NCBI RefSeq assembly: GCF_018991925.1
Contig: NW_024742402.1
Span: 1 to 64,000, forward strand
Source of the DNA: Homarus americanus
Taxonomy: Eukaryota; Arthropoda; Malacostraca; Decapoda; Nephropidae
DNA length: 64,000 nucleotides
Direction: 5' to 3'
Positions 47,345 through 58,465 of the stretch are shown piece by piece; the stretch's first letter is position 1; every line of letters begins with the position of its first letter. The notes below the pieces were generated by a model that was given only the letters and a program-made list of their open reading frames with translations, did no database searches and was not told the DNA's origin. The position numbers and the translations under genes were made by a program.

Positions 47345-47600
47345 TTCCTTCTCGTCTGTCAGTCTGTCTGTGTGAGTCTCTGTCAGTATATGTCCGTGTG
47401 TCTGTCTGTGTAGGTATGAATGTGTGTTTGTGTGTGTGTGTGTATTTGTTATTCTGTGTAGGTCTCTTAGTTTCTGTATATTCCAAGTTTGTATACATGG
47501 ATGTGTTTGTCAGTCACTGTGTACGTCTGTGAATTCATGTACGCCTGTCAGTTCGCGTACGTCTGTCAGTCAGTCAGTCAGTCAGTGTATGTGTGTGTGT
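47345..47600. repeat. TG/CTGT/CAGT-rich degenerate simple repeats
   Basis: CTGTCTGTGT, TGTGTGTG and CAGTCAGTCAGTCAGT words within semi-unique sequence. Confidence 0.75.
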
Positions 47601-47894
47601 GTTGACAACAGAGTGAAACGGACGGGTCAACAACACACCTGTGGAATCTGCACCTCCACCTGCTCAACTGTTGTGTTACAGAGTTACTAAGTCAGGGAGG
47701 GACAGCCAAGACGCGTGTGAGAGAGCTGCTGGTGGTGCTGTTCTCCACGACTCTCTTATCCAGGCTGTTGATCTAGAGAGAGACACTGCTGGCTGCTGCT
47801 TTACCCTGTCTATATATATAATCAATGTCGGTCTCATTTTCGGCCTGTCTGTCTGTCTGTCTGTTCTTTCCTCTTCCTCACGTTTTGACTCTCC
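47601..47894. other. Single-copy DNA, no gene recognised
   Basis: A short TATATATA and a GTCTGTCTGTCT run are present. No coding support. Confidence 0.4.
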
Positions 47895-48185
47895 CTGGAA
47901 GGAAAATGGATGGTGGGGAGAGTGAGGAGGGGTGGGGGAAGGTGGAGGAGCAGGGAGGAATGGAGAGGGGGGAAGTGAGGGATGAGAGGTAGGTAATGAA
48001 GGAGGGTGGGAGAGGGAGGAGGGTGGGGACATTGGGGTGTAAAAGGAGGAAGTGGGGGATGGGGAGGGAGGATGAGGAGGGGGGGGATGGGAGGTGGCGG
48101 AGATGAGGAGGGTGTGGGGATGGGGAGAGTGGAGGATGAGGGAGTGGGGGATGGGAGAGGTGGCGGAGTGGGAGGGAGGTGGGAG
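47895..48185. repeat. G-rich low-complexity repeat
   Basis: GGGGAGGATGAGG, GTGGGGGATGGG and similar words, with many G runs on the plus strand. Confidence 0.82.
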
Positions 48186-48290
48186 CGTGACCCTGAGGCG
48201 AGCTCTCCAAGGCAGCGGGCAGCTCGACACTATCTGACCAGGAAGCTTCCTCACCTCAAAGACTTTTTGTCTACATGATGGAGGACGAGT

Positions 48291-48353
<63 letters not shown>

Positions 48354-48380
48354 CTCTCTCTCTCTCTCTCTCTCTCTCTC
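48291..48380. repeat. (TC)n microsatellite
   Basis: About 43 CT dinucleotides with one CCTC interruption. Confidence 0.95.
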
Positions 48381-48559
48381 ATGTCACCTCCTTCCCTTTC
48401 TACCTCCCTCTCATGCCAACAGCACCATCACTGGGGAGCTAACACGGGGGAGCCATCATTGGGGAGAGAACCCTTGTCCTCTCACTACCTCTCGTTCTAA
48501 GCCAAATGTAATCCACTGCGCGTTCACTGTATATCCCCGCCCGCTGATAGTCACCACGC
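48381..48559. other. Short single-copy spacer, no gene
   Basis: No motif recognised. Open frames through it only join neighbouring stop-free repeats. Confidence 0.4.
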
Positions 48560-49225
48560 CCGCACTTGTTTCATACCCCACGCCCACACTTGTTCCCATC
48601 ACCCCACGCCCATACCTCACGCCCGCACTTGTTCCCATCCCTACGCCCACACTTGCCCATCCCCTACCCCACACTTTCCCCATCCCTCCACGCCCACACT
48701 TGTCCCATCCCCCCACGCCCACACTTGTTCCCATCTCCCCACGCCCACACTTGTTCCCATCCCTCCACGCCCACACTTGTTCCCATCCCCCACGCCCACC
48801 TTCCACTTGTCCCCACGCCCGCACATGTTTCTATCCCCACGCCCACATCCAACCCCCACGCCCACATGTTTCTATCCCCACGCCCACACCCAATCCCCAC
48901 GCCCGCATGTTTCTATCCCCCACGCCCACACTCCAACCCCCGACGCCCGCACATGTTCTATCCCCACGCCCACACCCACTCCAACTTGTTCCCCTCACCC
49001 CACGCCCACACTTGTTCCCGTCCCCACGCCCACACTTGTTCCCATCCCTCCACGCCCACACTTGTTCCCATTCCCCACGCCCACCCCATCCCTCCACGCC
49101 CACACTTGTTCCCGTCCCCACGCCCACACTTGTTCCCATCTCCACCACACACTGTTCCCATCCCTCCACGCCCACTTGTTCCCGTCCCCCCGCCCACTTG
49201 TTCCCATCCCCACGCCCTCCCTCTT
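48560..49225. repeat. 24-bp C-rich minisatellite
   Basis: About 30 units around CACGCCCACACTTGTTCCCA followed by TCCC. A variant with ATGTTTCTATCC clusters between about 48.8 and 48.96 kb. Confidence 0.93.
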
Positions 49226-49309
49226 CCTCTCCCTCCTCCCACACTCACCATCAACCCTCTTTGCTCTTCCCTGGTTATCCTTCCCATGCTGACCCATTAT
49301 TATCATTCC

Positions 49310-49850
49310 TTCTTTCTCACCCCTTTCTCTCACCCCTTCTTTCTTCTCACCTCTTCTTTCTCACCCCCTTCTCTTCTTTCTTCTCACCCCTTCTCTTCTT
49401 TCCTTTACCCCTTCTCTTCTCTTTCTCTCACCCCTTCTTCTCTCACCCCTTCTCTTCTTTTCTCTCTCACCCCTTCTCTTCTTTTCTCTCATCCCTTCTC
49501 TTTCTCTCTCACCCTTCTTTCTATCTCTCATCCTTCTTCTTTCCTGTTACCCCTTCTTTCTTTCTCTCACCCCTTCTCTTTCTCTTCTCTTCTCTCACCC
49601 CTTCTCTTCTTTCTCTCACCCCTCCTCTTTCTTTCTCTCACCTTCTTCTTTCTCTCACCCCTTCTTTCTCTCTCACTCTTCTCTTTCTCTCACCCCTTTC
49701 TTTTCTCTCACCCTTCTCTTTCTCTCTCACCTCTTCTCTCACCCCTTCTCTTCTCTCATCCCTTCTTTCTCTCATCCCTTCTCTTCTCTCACCCCTTCTC
49801 TTTCTCTCATCCCTTCTCTTCTTTCTCTCACCCTCTATCCCCCCCCCTCT
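49310..49850. repeat. About 20-bp C/T-rich minisatellite
   Basis: Units around CTCTCACCCCTTCTCTTCTT. Almost pure pyrimidine on the plus strand. Confidence 0.92.
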
Positions 49851-49959
49851 CCCTTGTGCTTGGCGGGGTGCCCAAGGCCTGTGTCCCCTGCACGTCAGGC
49901 AATCGTCCAGCTGGCTCTCTCTCTCTCTCTCTATACAAAACACACGTACATTATCATTT

Positions 49960-49961
<2 letters not shown>

Positions 49962-50014
<53 letters not shown>
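49962..50014. repeat. (CA)n microsatellite
   Basis: About 26 CA dinucleotides. Confidence 0.96.
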
Positions 50015-50021
<7 letters not shown>

Positions 50022-50104
50022 TATAATGTTGATTTAAGTATTTGAGATTAATAGAGAATAAAACACAAGAAAACACAACACAACACAATGAGACAACGAG
50101 GAAC

Positions 50105-52930
50105 AGAGACAACACCAAACAAATAAGACAGATGACCAAGGAACACGGAACAGAACAAGGGAACACGGAACAGAACAAGGGAACAGGAACAGAATATGGA
50201 ACACGGCAGAATATGGGAACACGGAACAGGACAAGGAACACGGAACAGATAAGGAACACGGAACAGGATAAGGGAACACGAACAGAATATGGGAACACGG
50301 AACAGAACAAGGGAACACACGGAACAGAATATGGGAACACGGTACAGATAAGGAACACGGAACAGAATAAGGGAACACGGAACAGAACAAGGGAACACGG
50401 AACAGAACAAGGAACACGGAACAGAATAAGGGAACACGGAACAGGACAAGGGAACACGGAACAGATAAGGGAACACGGAACAGGATAAGGGAACACGGAA
50501 CAGAAATATGGGAACACGAACAGAACAAGGGAACACGGAACAGGATAAGGGAACACGGAACAGGATAAGGAACACGGAACAGGATAAGGGAACACGGAAC
50601 AGAATAGGGAACACGGAACAGAACAAGGAACACGGAACAGGATAAGGGAACACGGAACAGATAAAGGACACGGAACAGAATATGGGAACACGGAACAGAA
50701 TATGGGAACACGGAACAGAATAAGGAACACGGAACAGACAAGGAACACGGAACAGGATAAGGGAACACGGAACAGGATAAGGAACACGGAACAGAATATG
50801 GGAACACGGAACAGAACAAGGGAACGGAACAGAATAGGAACACGGTACAGGATAAGGGAACACGGAACAGAATAAGGGAACACGGAACAGAACAAGGGAA
50901 CACGGAACAGAACAAGGAACACGGAACAGAATAAGGAACACGGAACAGGACAAGGGAACAACGGAACAGGATAAGGGAACACGGAACAGGATAAGGAACA
51001 CGGAACAGAATATGGGAACACGGAACAGAACAAGGGAACACGGAACAGGATAAGGGAACACGGAACAGGATAGAGGAACACGGAACAGGATAAGGAACAC
51101 GGAACAGAAAAGGGAACACGAACAGAACAAGGGAACACGGAACAGGATAAGGGAACACGGAACAGGATAAGGGAACACGGAACAGAATATGGAACACGGA
51201 ACAGAATATGGGAACACGGAACAGAATAAGGGAACACGGAACAGTATATGGGAACACGGAACAGAATATAAACACGGAACAGAATAAGGGAACACGGAAC
51301 AGAATAATAGGGAACACGGCACAGAATAAGGAACACGGAACAGAATATGGAACACGGAACAGAATATGGGAACACGGAACAGAATATGGGAATACGGAAC
51401 AGAATAAGGGAACACGGAACAATATAGGAATACGAACAAATAAGGAACACGGAACAGAATAAGGGAACACGGAACAGATAAGGGAACACGGAACAGAATA
51501 TGGGAACACGGAACAGAACAAGGAACACGGAACAGGATAAGGGAACACGGAACAGAATAAGGAACACGGAACAGGATAAGGGAACACGGAACAGAACAAG
51601 GAACACGGAACAGAACAAGGAACACGGAACAGAATATGGGAACACGGAACAGGATAAGGGAACACGGAACAGGATAAGGAACACGGAACAGAATATGGAA
51701 CACGGAACAGAACAAGGGAACACGGTACAGGATAAGGAACACGGAACAGAACAAGGGAACACGGAACAGAACAAGGAACACGGTACAGGATAGGGAACAC
51801 GGAACACGGAACAGAACAAGGGAACACGGAACAGAACAAGGAACACGGAACAGAACAAGGGAACACGGAACAAAACAAGGGAACACGGAACAGAATATGG
51901 GAACACGGCACAGAATAGGGAACACGGAACAGAACAAGGGAACATGGAACAGGATAAGGAACACGGAACAGAATATGGGAACACGGAACAGAACAAGGGA
52001 ACACGGAACAGAATATGGGAATACGGAACAGAATAAGGGAACACGGAACAGAATAAGGGAACACGGAACAGGATAAGGGAACACGGAAACAGAATATGGG
52101 AACACGGAACAGAACAAGGAACACGGCACAGGATAAGGGAACAACGGAACAGAATAAGGGAACACGGAACAGAACAAGGGAACACGGAACAGGATAAGGG
52201 AACACGGAACAGAATAAGGGAACACGGAACAGAACAAGGAACACGGAAGAGAACAAGGAACACGGAACAGAATATGGGAACACGGAACAGAACAAGGGAA
52301 CACGGAACAGAATAAGGAACACGGAACAGAACAAGGGAACACGGAACAGAATAAGGGAACACGGAAGAAACAAGGGAACACGGAACAGAACAAGGAACAC
52401 GGCACAGGAAGGGAACACGGAACAGAACAAGGGAACACGGAAGAGAATAAGGGAACACGGAACAGAACAAGGAACACGGAACAGAACAAGGGAACACGGC
52501 ACAGGATAAGGAACACGAACAGAATAAGGAACACGGAACAGAACAAGGAACACGGAACAGAACAAGGAACACGGCACAGGATAAGGGAACACGGAACAGA
52601 ACAAGGAACACGGAAACAAGGGAACACGGCACAGATAAACAGGAACAGAACAGGAACACGGAAGAGAATAAGGGAACACGGAACAGAACAGGAACACGGA
52701 ACAGAACAAGGAACAAGAATAAGGAACACGGACAGAACAGGGAACACGGAACAGAACAAGGGAACACGGCACAGGATAAAGGAACACGGAAAACAAGGGA
52801 ACACGGAACAGAATAAGGGAACACAGGACAGAACACGGAACACGGCACAGGATAAGGAACACGGAACAGAACAAGGGAACACGGAACAGAACAAAGGAAC
52901 ACGGAACAGAACAAGGAACACGGAACATAA
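50105..52930. repeat. 20-bp minisatellite with variable tails
   Basis: About 140 units. Each has a constant GGAACACGGAACAG core and one of a few tails: AATAAG, AACAAG, GATAAG or AATATG. Some units lose one G or a few bases. The minus strand has no stop codon in any frame over most of the array. Three overlapping frames of about 970 to 1020 codons, reading Val/Pro/Cys/Ser/Phe-rich strings, are therefore artefacts. Confidence 0.97.
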
Positions 52931-52989
52931 GACTGGGACAGAGAAGAGACTCAACCAGCGACTGACAGCACAAATTCCTTTGACACATC

Positions 52990-55690
52990 CGCCCCATTCC
53001 TGCCCGTCCTTCCGACATTTTTCTCCTCCCTACCTCCCTCCACCTCCCTCCTCTCATTCCCTCCCTCTCACCTCCTTCATCTACCTCCTTCACCTCCCTT
53101 CATCTACCTCCTTCACCTCTCTTCATCTACCTCCTCCACCTCCTCTTCATCTACCTCCTTCACCTCCTCTTCATCTACCTCCTTCCTCCTCTTCATCTAC
53201 CTCCTTCACCTCCTCTTCATCTACCTCCTTCACCTCCTCTTCATCCTACCTCCTTCCCCTCCTCTTCATCTCTACCTCTTACTTTCTTCATCTACCTCCT
53301 TCACCTCCCTCTTCATCACCCACCTCCCACCCTCCTCCTCCTTATCTACCCCTCCCTCCACCTCTCCCTCTTCATCTACCTCCTCCACCTCCCTCTTCCT
53401 CCCCTACCTCCTTCACCTCCCCCTTCACTACCTCCTTCACCTCCCCTTCATCTACCTCCTTCTCCCCCCTTCATCTACCTCCTTCACCTCCTCTTCATCT
53501 ACCTCCTCCACCTCCTCTTCATCTACCTCCTTCACCTCCTCTCATCTACCTCCTTACCTCCCCTCTCATCACCTCCTCCTCCTTCATCTACCTCCCTCCA
53601 CCCCCTCTTCATCTACCTCCTTCACCTCCTCTTCATCTACCTCCTCCACCTCCTTTCATCTACCTCCCTTCCTCCTCTTCATCTACCTCCTTCACCTCCT
53701 CTTATCTACCTCCTTCCCTCTCCTCTTCATCCTCTTCCTCCCTTCATCTACCTCCTCCTCCATATTTACCTCCTCCACCTCCTCTTCTCTACCTCCTTCA
53801 CCTCCTCTTCATCACCCTCCTTCCTCCTCCTTATACTCTTCCCCTTCTACCTCCCCTTCACCTCACCTCCTCTTTCCACCTCCTTCCTCCCTCTCTCCTC
53901 CTCCTCCACCTTCATCTACCTCCTTCACCTCCTCTTCATCACCTCCTTCACCTCCTCTTCATCTACACTCCTCCACCTCCTCTTCATCTACCTCTCCTTC
54001 ACCTCCCCTTCATCTACCTCCTTCACCTCCTCTTCATCTACCTCCCTCCACCTCTCTTCTATCCCTACCTCCTCCACCTCCTCTCTACCTCCTTCACCTC
54101 CTCTCATCTACCTCCTACCTCCCTCTCCATCTACCTCCTTCACCTCCTCTTCATCTTCCTCCACCTCCCTTCATCTACCTCCTTCACCCCTCCCATCTTC
54201 ACCTCCTCTCACTCCTCTTCATCTACCTCCTCCACCTCCTCTTCATCTACCTCCTTCCTCCTCTTCATCTACCTCTTCACCTCCTCTTCATCTCTCCTTC
54301 ACTCTTCATCTACCTCCTCCACCTCCTCTTCATCTACCTCCTTTACCTCCTCTTCATCTACCTCCTTCACCTCCTCTTCTATCTACCTCCTCCACCTCCT
54401 CTTCATCTCCTCCTTCACCTCCCCCTTCATCTACCTCCCTTCCTCCTCTTCATCCTACCTCCTCCACCTCCTCTTCATCTACCTCCTTCTCCTCTCATCT
54501 ACCTCCTTCACCTCTCTCATCTACCTCCTTCACCTCCTCTTCATCTTCATCCACCTCTCTTCATCTACCTCCTTCACCTCCTCTTCATCTACCTCCCTTC
54601 TACCTCCCTCTTCATCTACCTCCTTCACCTCCTCTTCATCTACCTCCTCCACCTCCTCCTTCATCACCTTCCTCCCACCTCCTCCCTCTTCATCTACCTC
54701 CTTCACCTCCTCTCCATCTACCTCCTTCACCTCTTCTTCATCTACCTCCTTCACCTCCTCTTCATCTACCTCCTCCACCTCCTCTTCATCTACCTCCTCC
54801 ACCTCCTCTTCATCTACCTCCTTCACCTCCCTCTTCATCTACCTCCTTCACCTCCCTCTCTACCTCTTCACCTCCTCTTCATCACCTCCTCCCCTCCCTC
54901 TTCATCTACCTCCTCCACCTCACCTTCTCCTCCCACCTCTCCTTCATCTCTCCTCCCCTCCTCTTCCCACCTCCTTCACCTCCTCCTTCATCTACCTCCC
55001 CACCTCCTCTCATCTCCTACCTCCTCCTCCTCTTTCATCTACCTCCCTTCACCTCTTCATCTACCTCCTCCCACCTCCCTCTTCATCACCTCCTTCACCT
55101 CCTCTCATCTACCTCCTTCCCCTCTTATCCCATCTCACACCTCCTCTTCATCTACCTCCCCTCCCACCCCTCCCTCTTCATCTACCTCCTTCACCTCCTC
55201 TTCATCTACCTCCTTCCACCTCCTCTTCATCTACCTCCTTCACCTCCTCTTCATCTACCTCCTTCCCTCTTTCTTCTCCTTCCTCTACTTCACCTCCTCT
55301 TCATCTACCTCCTCCACCTCCCTCTTCATCTACCTCCTTCACCTCTCTTCATCTACCTCCTCCACCTCCCTCTTCATCTCCTCCTTCACCTCCTCTTCAT
55401 CTACCTCCTCCACCTCCCCTTCATCTACCTCCTCCTCCTCTTCATCTACCTCCCTCCACCTCCTCTTCATCTACCTCCTTCACCTCCTCTTCATCTACCT
55501 CCCTTCACCTCCTCTCATCTATCCTCCACCTCCCTTCATCACCTCCTCACCTCCTTCATCCATCTCCTTCACCTCCTCTTCATCTACCTCCCTTCCTCCT
55601 TCATCTACCTCCTTCCTCCTCTTCATCTCTTCCATCCTCTTCATCTACCTCCTCCACCTCCTCTTCCCTCTACCTCCCTCCAACCCCCTC
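52990..55690. repeat. 24-bp C/T-rich minisatellite
   Basis: About 110 units around CTCCTTCACCTCCTCTTCAT followed by CTAC, with CTCCACC as the main variant. The period is 24, so intact stretches keep frame: the minus strand reads repeats of EVDEEEVK. A 918-codon plus frame is also open. Frequent small deletions shift the frame repeatedly, which argues against coding. Confidence 0.96.
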
Positions 55691-56300
55691 CCATGGTCTC
55701 AGCTTTCCCTCATTACCTCACCCAATCAGAGGATAAGGTAGAGAATGAGAAGTGAAATGATGGGGGGTGAAATGATGGGAGAGTGAGAAAGATGGGAAGG
55801 TGGGAAAGGGAACAGAGGGAGGAGGAAGTAAAACAGAAGAGCGGATGAGACAAGTGGGACAGGAAGAGGCGAGGAGGAGGAGGAGGAAGGAAGGAGTCAG
55901 CACCGCCAGTGGGAATTGAGACAGTCCCTCTTTCCTCCTCCCATGGCTCTTCGATAACCAATCCCAAAGGTGTTTATCGCCTAAATTCGTTGGCCGAGAA
56001 ACAGGGTCTTTATCATCTTCCTCGAGTTATATAACATCAACAAACGAATAGGTTTCAGTGTGTCACGCCTCTACTATAGCCAATCAGGGACTGGTTTTAA
56101 CACGCATCTAATTGTGATTGGCTCTAGAGATAGGCAAACACACAAACAAAGCCAAAAAGATGGTTATATAGTCATTAAGCGTCTTGTAACAAAAAGCTGC
56201 CAAGACCATAACTATCATCTGTTAGGTCGATAGTGGTTGTGATGGTGGTAGATGTCGAGATAGTGGTGGTGGTGGTGGTTTGTTCTGGTGTCTGTAAGAG
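55691..56300. other. Single-copy DNA with several CCAAT boxes
   Basis: No exon is recognised. CCAATCAG occurs at 55722-55729 and AGCCAATCAG at 56078-56087, CCAATC at 55958-55963, and the inverted form TGATTGGCT at 56115-56123. TTATATAG follows near 56164. Confidence 0.5.
56078..56171 (+). promoter_or_regulatory. Possible promoter: inverted CCAAT pair and TATA-like box
   Basis: AGCCAATCAG and, 28 bases later, TGATTGGCT form an inverted pair matching the NF-Y site. A TATA-like TTATATAG lies about 40 bases further on. No transcript or gene downstream could be recognised, so this is only a candidate. Confidence 0.25.
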
Positions 56301-56301
56301 T

Positions 56302-56450
56302 GAGAACTTGTGGTACAGTGGTCAGGATACTCGCCTCACAATCGAGTGGTCCCTAGTTCGATCCTCTGGCAGGGTGAAACTATGGGCAAGTTTCTTTACA
56401 TTCTTTACCTCTGTCTACCCAGCAGTAAGTGGAGACCTTGGCATATAATG
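56302..56450 (+). mobile_element. tRNA-Val-derived SINE
   Basis: The head has a Pol III A box (TGGTACAGTGG) and B box (AGTTCGATCC). Between them, CTCG/CGAG pairing frames a CTCACAA loop with anticodon CAC in the tRNA-Val position. The following body contains GGGCAAGTTTCTTTACA and CTACCCAGCAGTAAGTGG. These resemble the conserved central domain shared by several invertebrate SINE families; that resemblance is from memory and not tested. The 3' end is unclear and may extend past 56450. The acceptor stem does not pair, so this is not a functional tRNA gene. Confidence 0.72.
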
Positions 56451-56587
56451 ATTTTCGGATCGTGTTTCGAGGGTAATGGTTAGCCAGTGCAGTTGCCTCG
56501 TTAACTTAGGGACGCACACAGGTGAAGAAGATCCAGAGACGTGATGGTCCTGTGTCACGTTCAGGTGTGAAAAGTTGTACTACTACT

Positions 56588-56624
56588 GTGTGTGTGTGTG
56601 TGTGTGTGGGGTGTGTGTGTGTGT

Positions 56625-56668
<44 letters not shown>
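56588..56668. repeat. (TG)n microsatellite
   Basis: TG dinucleotides with GGGG and GAG interruptions, ending in a short GA run. Confidence 0.94.
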
Positions 56669-56669
<1 letters not shown>

Positions 56670-56797
56670 TCCAATAAGTCCAATGCAACAATACCACACA
56701 CACCTGGAGGCTCCCCACGACTCCCAGCTTACCTGTCAAGAAAGAGGAAAGAATTTTTGAAAAGAAAATAATACAAGTAATGGTAACATTTTCCAAT

Positions 56798-56827
56798 ATA
56801 ATAATAATAATAATGATAATAATAATG
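56798..56827. repeat. (ATA)n microsatellite
   Basis: About nine ATA triplets with one ATG. Confidence 0.92.
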
Positions 56828-57648
56828 TGACACAGAATTACTGCTGTAGCACCACTGACGAGGATGGTAGCAGAGCCCTGTAAACATGTCATCAGCAGGC
56901 ACCTGGGTTTTGTTCCGACGACCACACCTGTACGTTACTAAGTCTGGTCGTTTGGAATTACTATGACATCTTTCAAGACTTCAGCAACGGCCAAGAGCTT
57001 TACTCTGGATGTTAACACAGAAATTTAGACAGCGGTTTATCATTCAACAGCTTCTAAACACCACAACAGCTGACTGGCCGTGATAAACAGAACTTCCCAT
57101 CCCCAAAAAGTCTGAGTGTAGCAGCGAGCGTTTCATTTCTGGTAGGGGCCGCGGGTCTCCGCTTTGTCATGCATTAAATTCGTTTTCTTGCAGGGAGATG
57201 GGATAAGTCGATGTTTCGTATTTCTTAACCGTAACATCGTAATAGTTTCTGATCTGAAGAATACCTAATGTTCATACGACAGGTTTTGTTGATGTAAAGT
57301 CACTCAAAACAATATCTACAAAACCAAGGTTGAAAATATGACACAAAGGACAAAAGATTTTGACGACCCTACCGAGACAACAGAGTCACAGTGTTCATTC
57401 TGAAATTCATCGATCACCCCCAAGTAGAAGTATTTTTGATGACTGTGCAACTGTCAACCCTGATCACCGTGATATCAGGGGATGATGGTAATCAGTCCCC
57501 TAACTGAAGGTCCAGCACGCTAGGGCAGACCAAAACAGGCTCCAATAACAACAACAACGACAATAACAACAACACCAATGTCACCTGTGAGGGGCGGTGG
57601 GATAGAGTGAAACTATTTGTCAGAAAGTGTTGAACATGCTGCCAGTAC
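56828..57648. other. Single-copy DNA, no gene recognised
   Basis: No conserved coding or RNA motif is seen. A short AAC-rich stretch lies near 57548-57575. Confidence 0.45.
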
Positions 57649-57805
57649 GAGAATAAAAGGTACAGTAAAACCCTCTCTAAGGTAATGGAAATAATAAACC
57701 CTCTTAATAGCGGACTTCTCAATACAGTAAATCCTCTCCAATACCGGACTACTCCATATTGGATACAGTAAAACCCTCTCAATAACAGACTTCTCAATAA
57801 GATGG
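57649..57805. repeat. CAGTAAA(A/T)CC direct repeats
   Basis: Three imperfect units begin with CAGTAAA(A/T)CC at 57663, 57725 and 57766 and continue into CTCT...AATA...GGACTTCTCAATA-like sequence. The words recall the terminal repeats of pogo/Tigger-type DNA transposons, but no transposase or paired inverted ends are visible. Confidence 0.45.
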
Positions 57806-57904
57806 TGAATATAAGCCTCAGCGGATATTCTCAACAACAGAATCTTCCCATTGATGGACAGGACTTACAATAATTAGTCAGGGATTGGAAGGTTTACTGT
57901 GCAG

Positions 57905-58210
57905 AATATCTCCACCACTACCACCACTTACTTACACATTCAACAAGCAACACATCTACAACACTTACCACTACCTTCACACTCAACAACAACACATCTC
58001 ACACCACTTACCAACACTTACGTACACACTCAACAAGCCAACACATCTACACCACCTGCTTAGCACACATCTCCACCACTCTACCGCGCCTCACCCAACA
58101 AGCAACACATCTCCACACACCACCACTTTGCCACATTCAACAGGCCAACACATCTCCATAATTCATGCACACCATTTACCTCACATTCCAACAAGCCAAC
58201 ACATCATTAC
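57905..58210. repeat. Degenerate repeat of about 50-55 bp
   Basis: About six units share CAACAAGCAACACATCTACA or CAACAAGCCAACACATCTCC, followed by CACC/ACTTAC words. Highly diverged compared with other arrays. Confidence 0.8.
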
Positions 58211-58465
58211 AACAATAATTAAATAGCCATCCCACTACCAGCTCAGTATGCCTCTGTGATAACACGGTCTGAAGTGTCAATTATAATTATATTACGAGCC
58301 ATGACCACTTTAATGCTATATATATTACAATTTCCCCCCCACACCTGACAGCGGCTCATGTGCTGTACAAAAATAATATAAAATTAAGCTTTTTCATCAG
58401 GCTTCCGCCTCCATACTTGTTTTTACAGAAGTGAGAATGAAAATTAATTAGCACTCGTGTATTAC
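58211..58465. other. Single-copy AT-rich DNA, no gene recognised
   Basis: No motif recognised. Confidence 0.4.

Noticed and set aside
49954..53093. Three overlapping minus-strand open frames of about 970-1020 codons
   Set aside because: All lie in the 20-bp array, are open in every frame, and read the same Val/Pro/Cys/Ser/Phe-rich repeat without any domain.
52980..55736. 918-codon plus-strand open frame and minus-strand EVDEEEVK repeats
   Set aside because: They follow a 24-bp C/T-rich minisatellite with many small deletions that shift frame. No flanking coding sequence is present.
56302..56372. Functional tRNA-Val gene
   Set aside because: The acceptor stem does not pair and the sequence continues into a SINE body.
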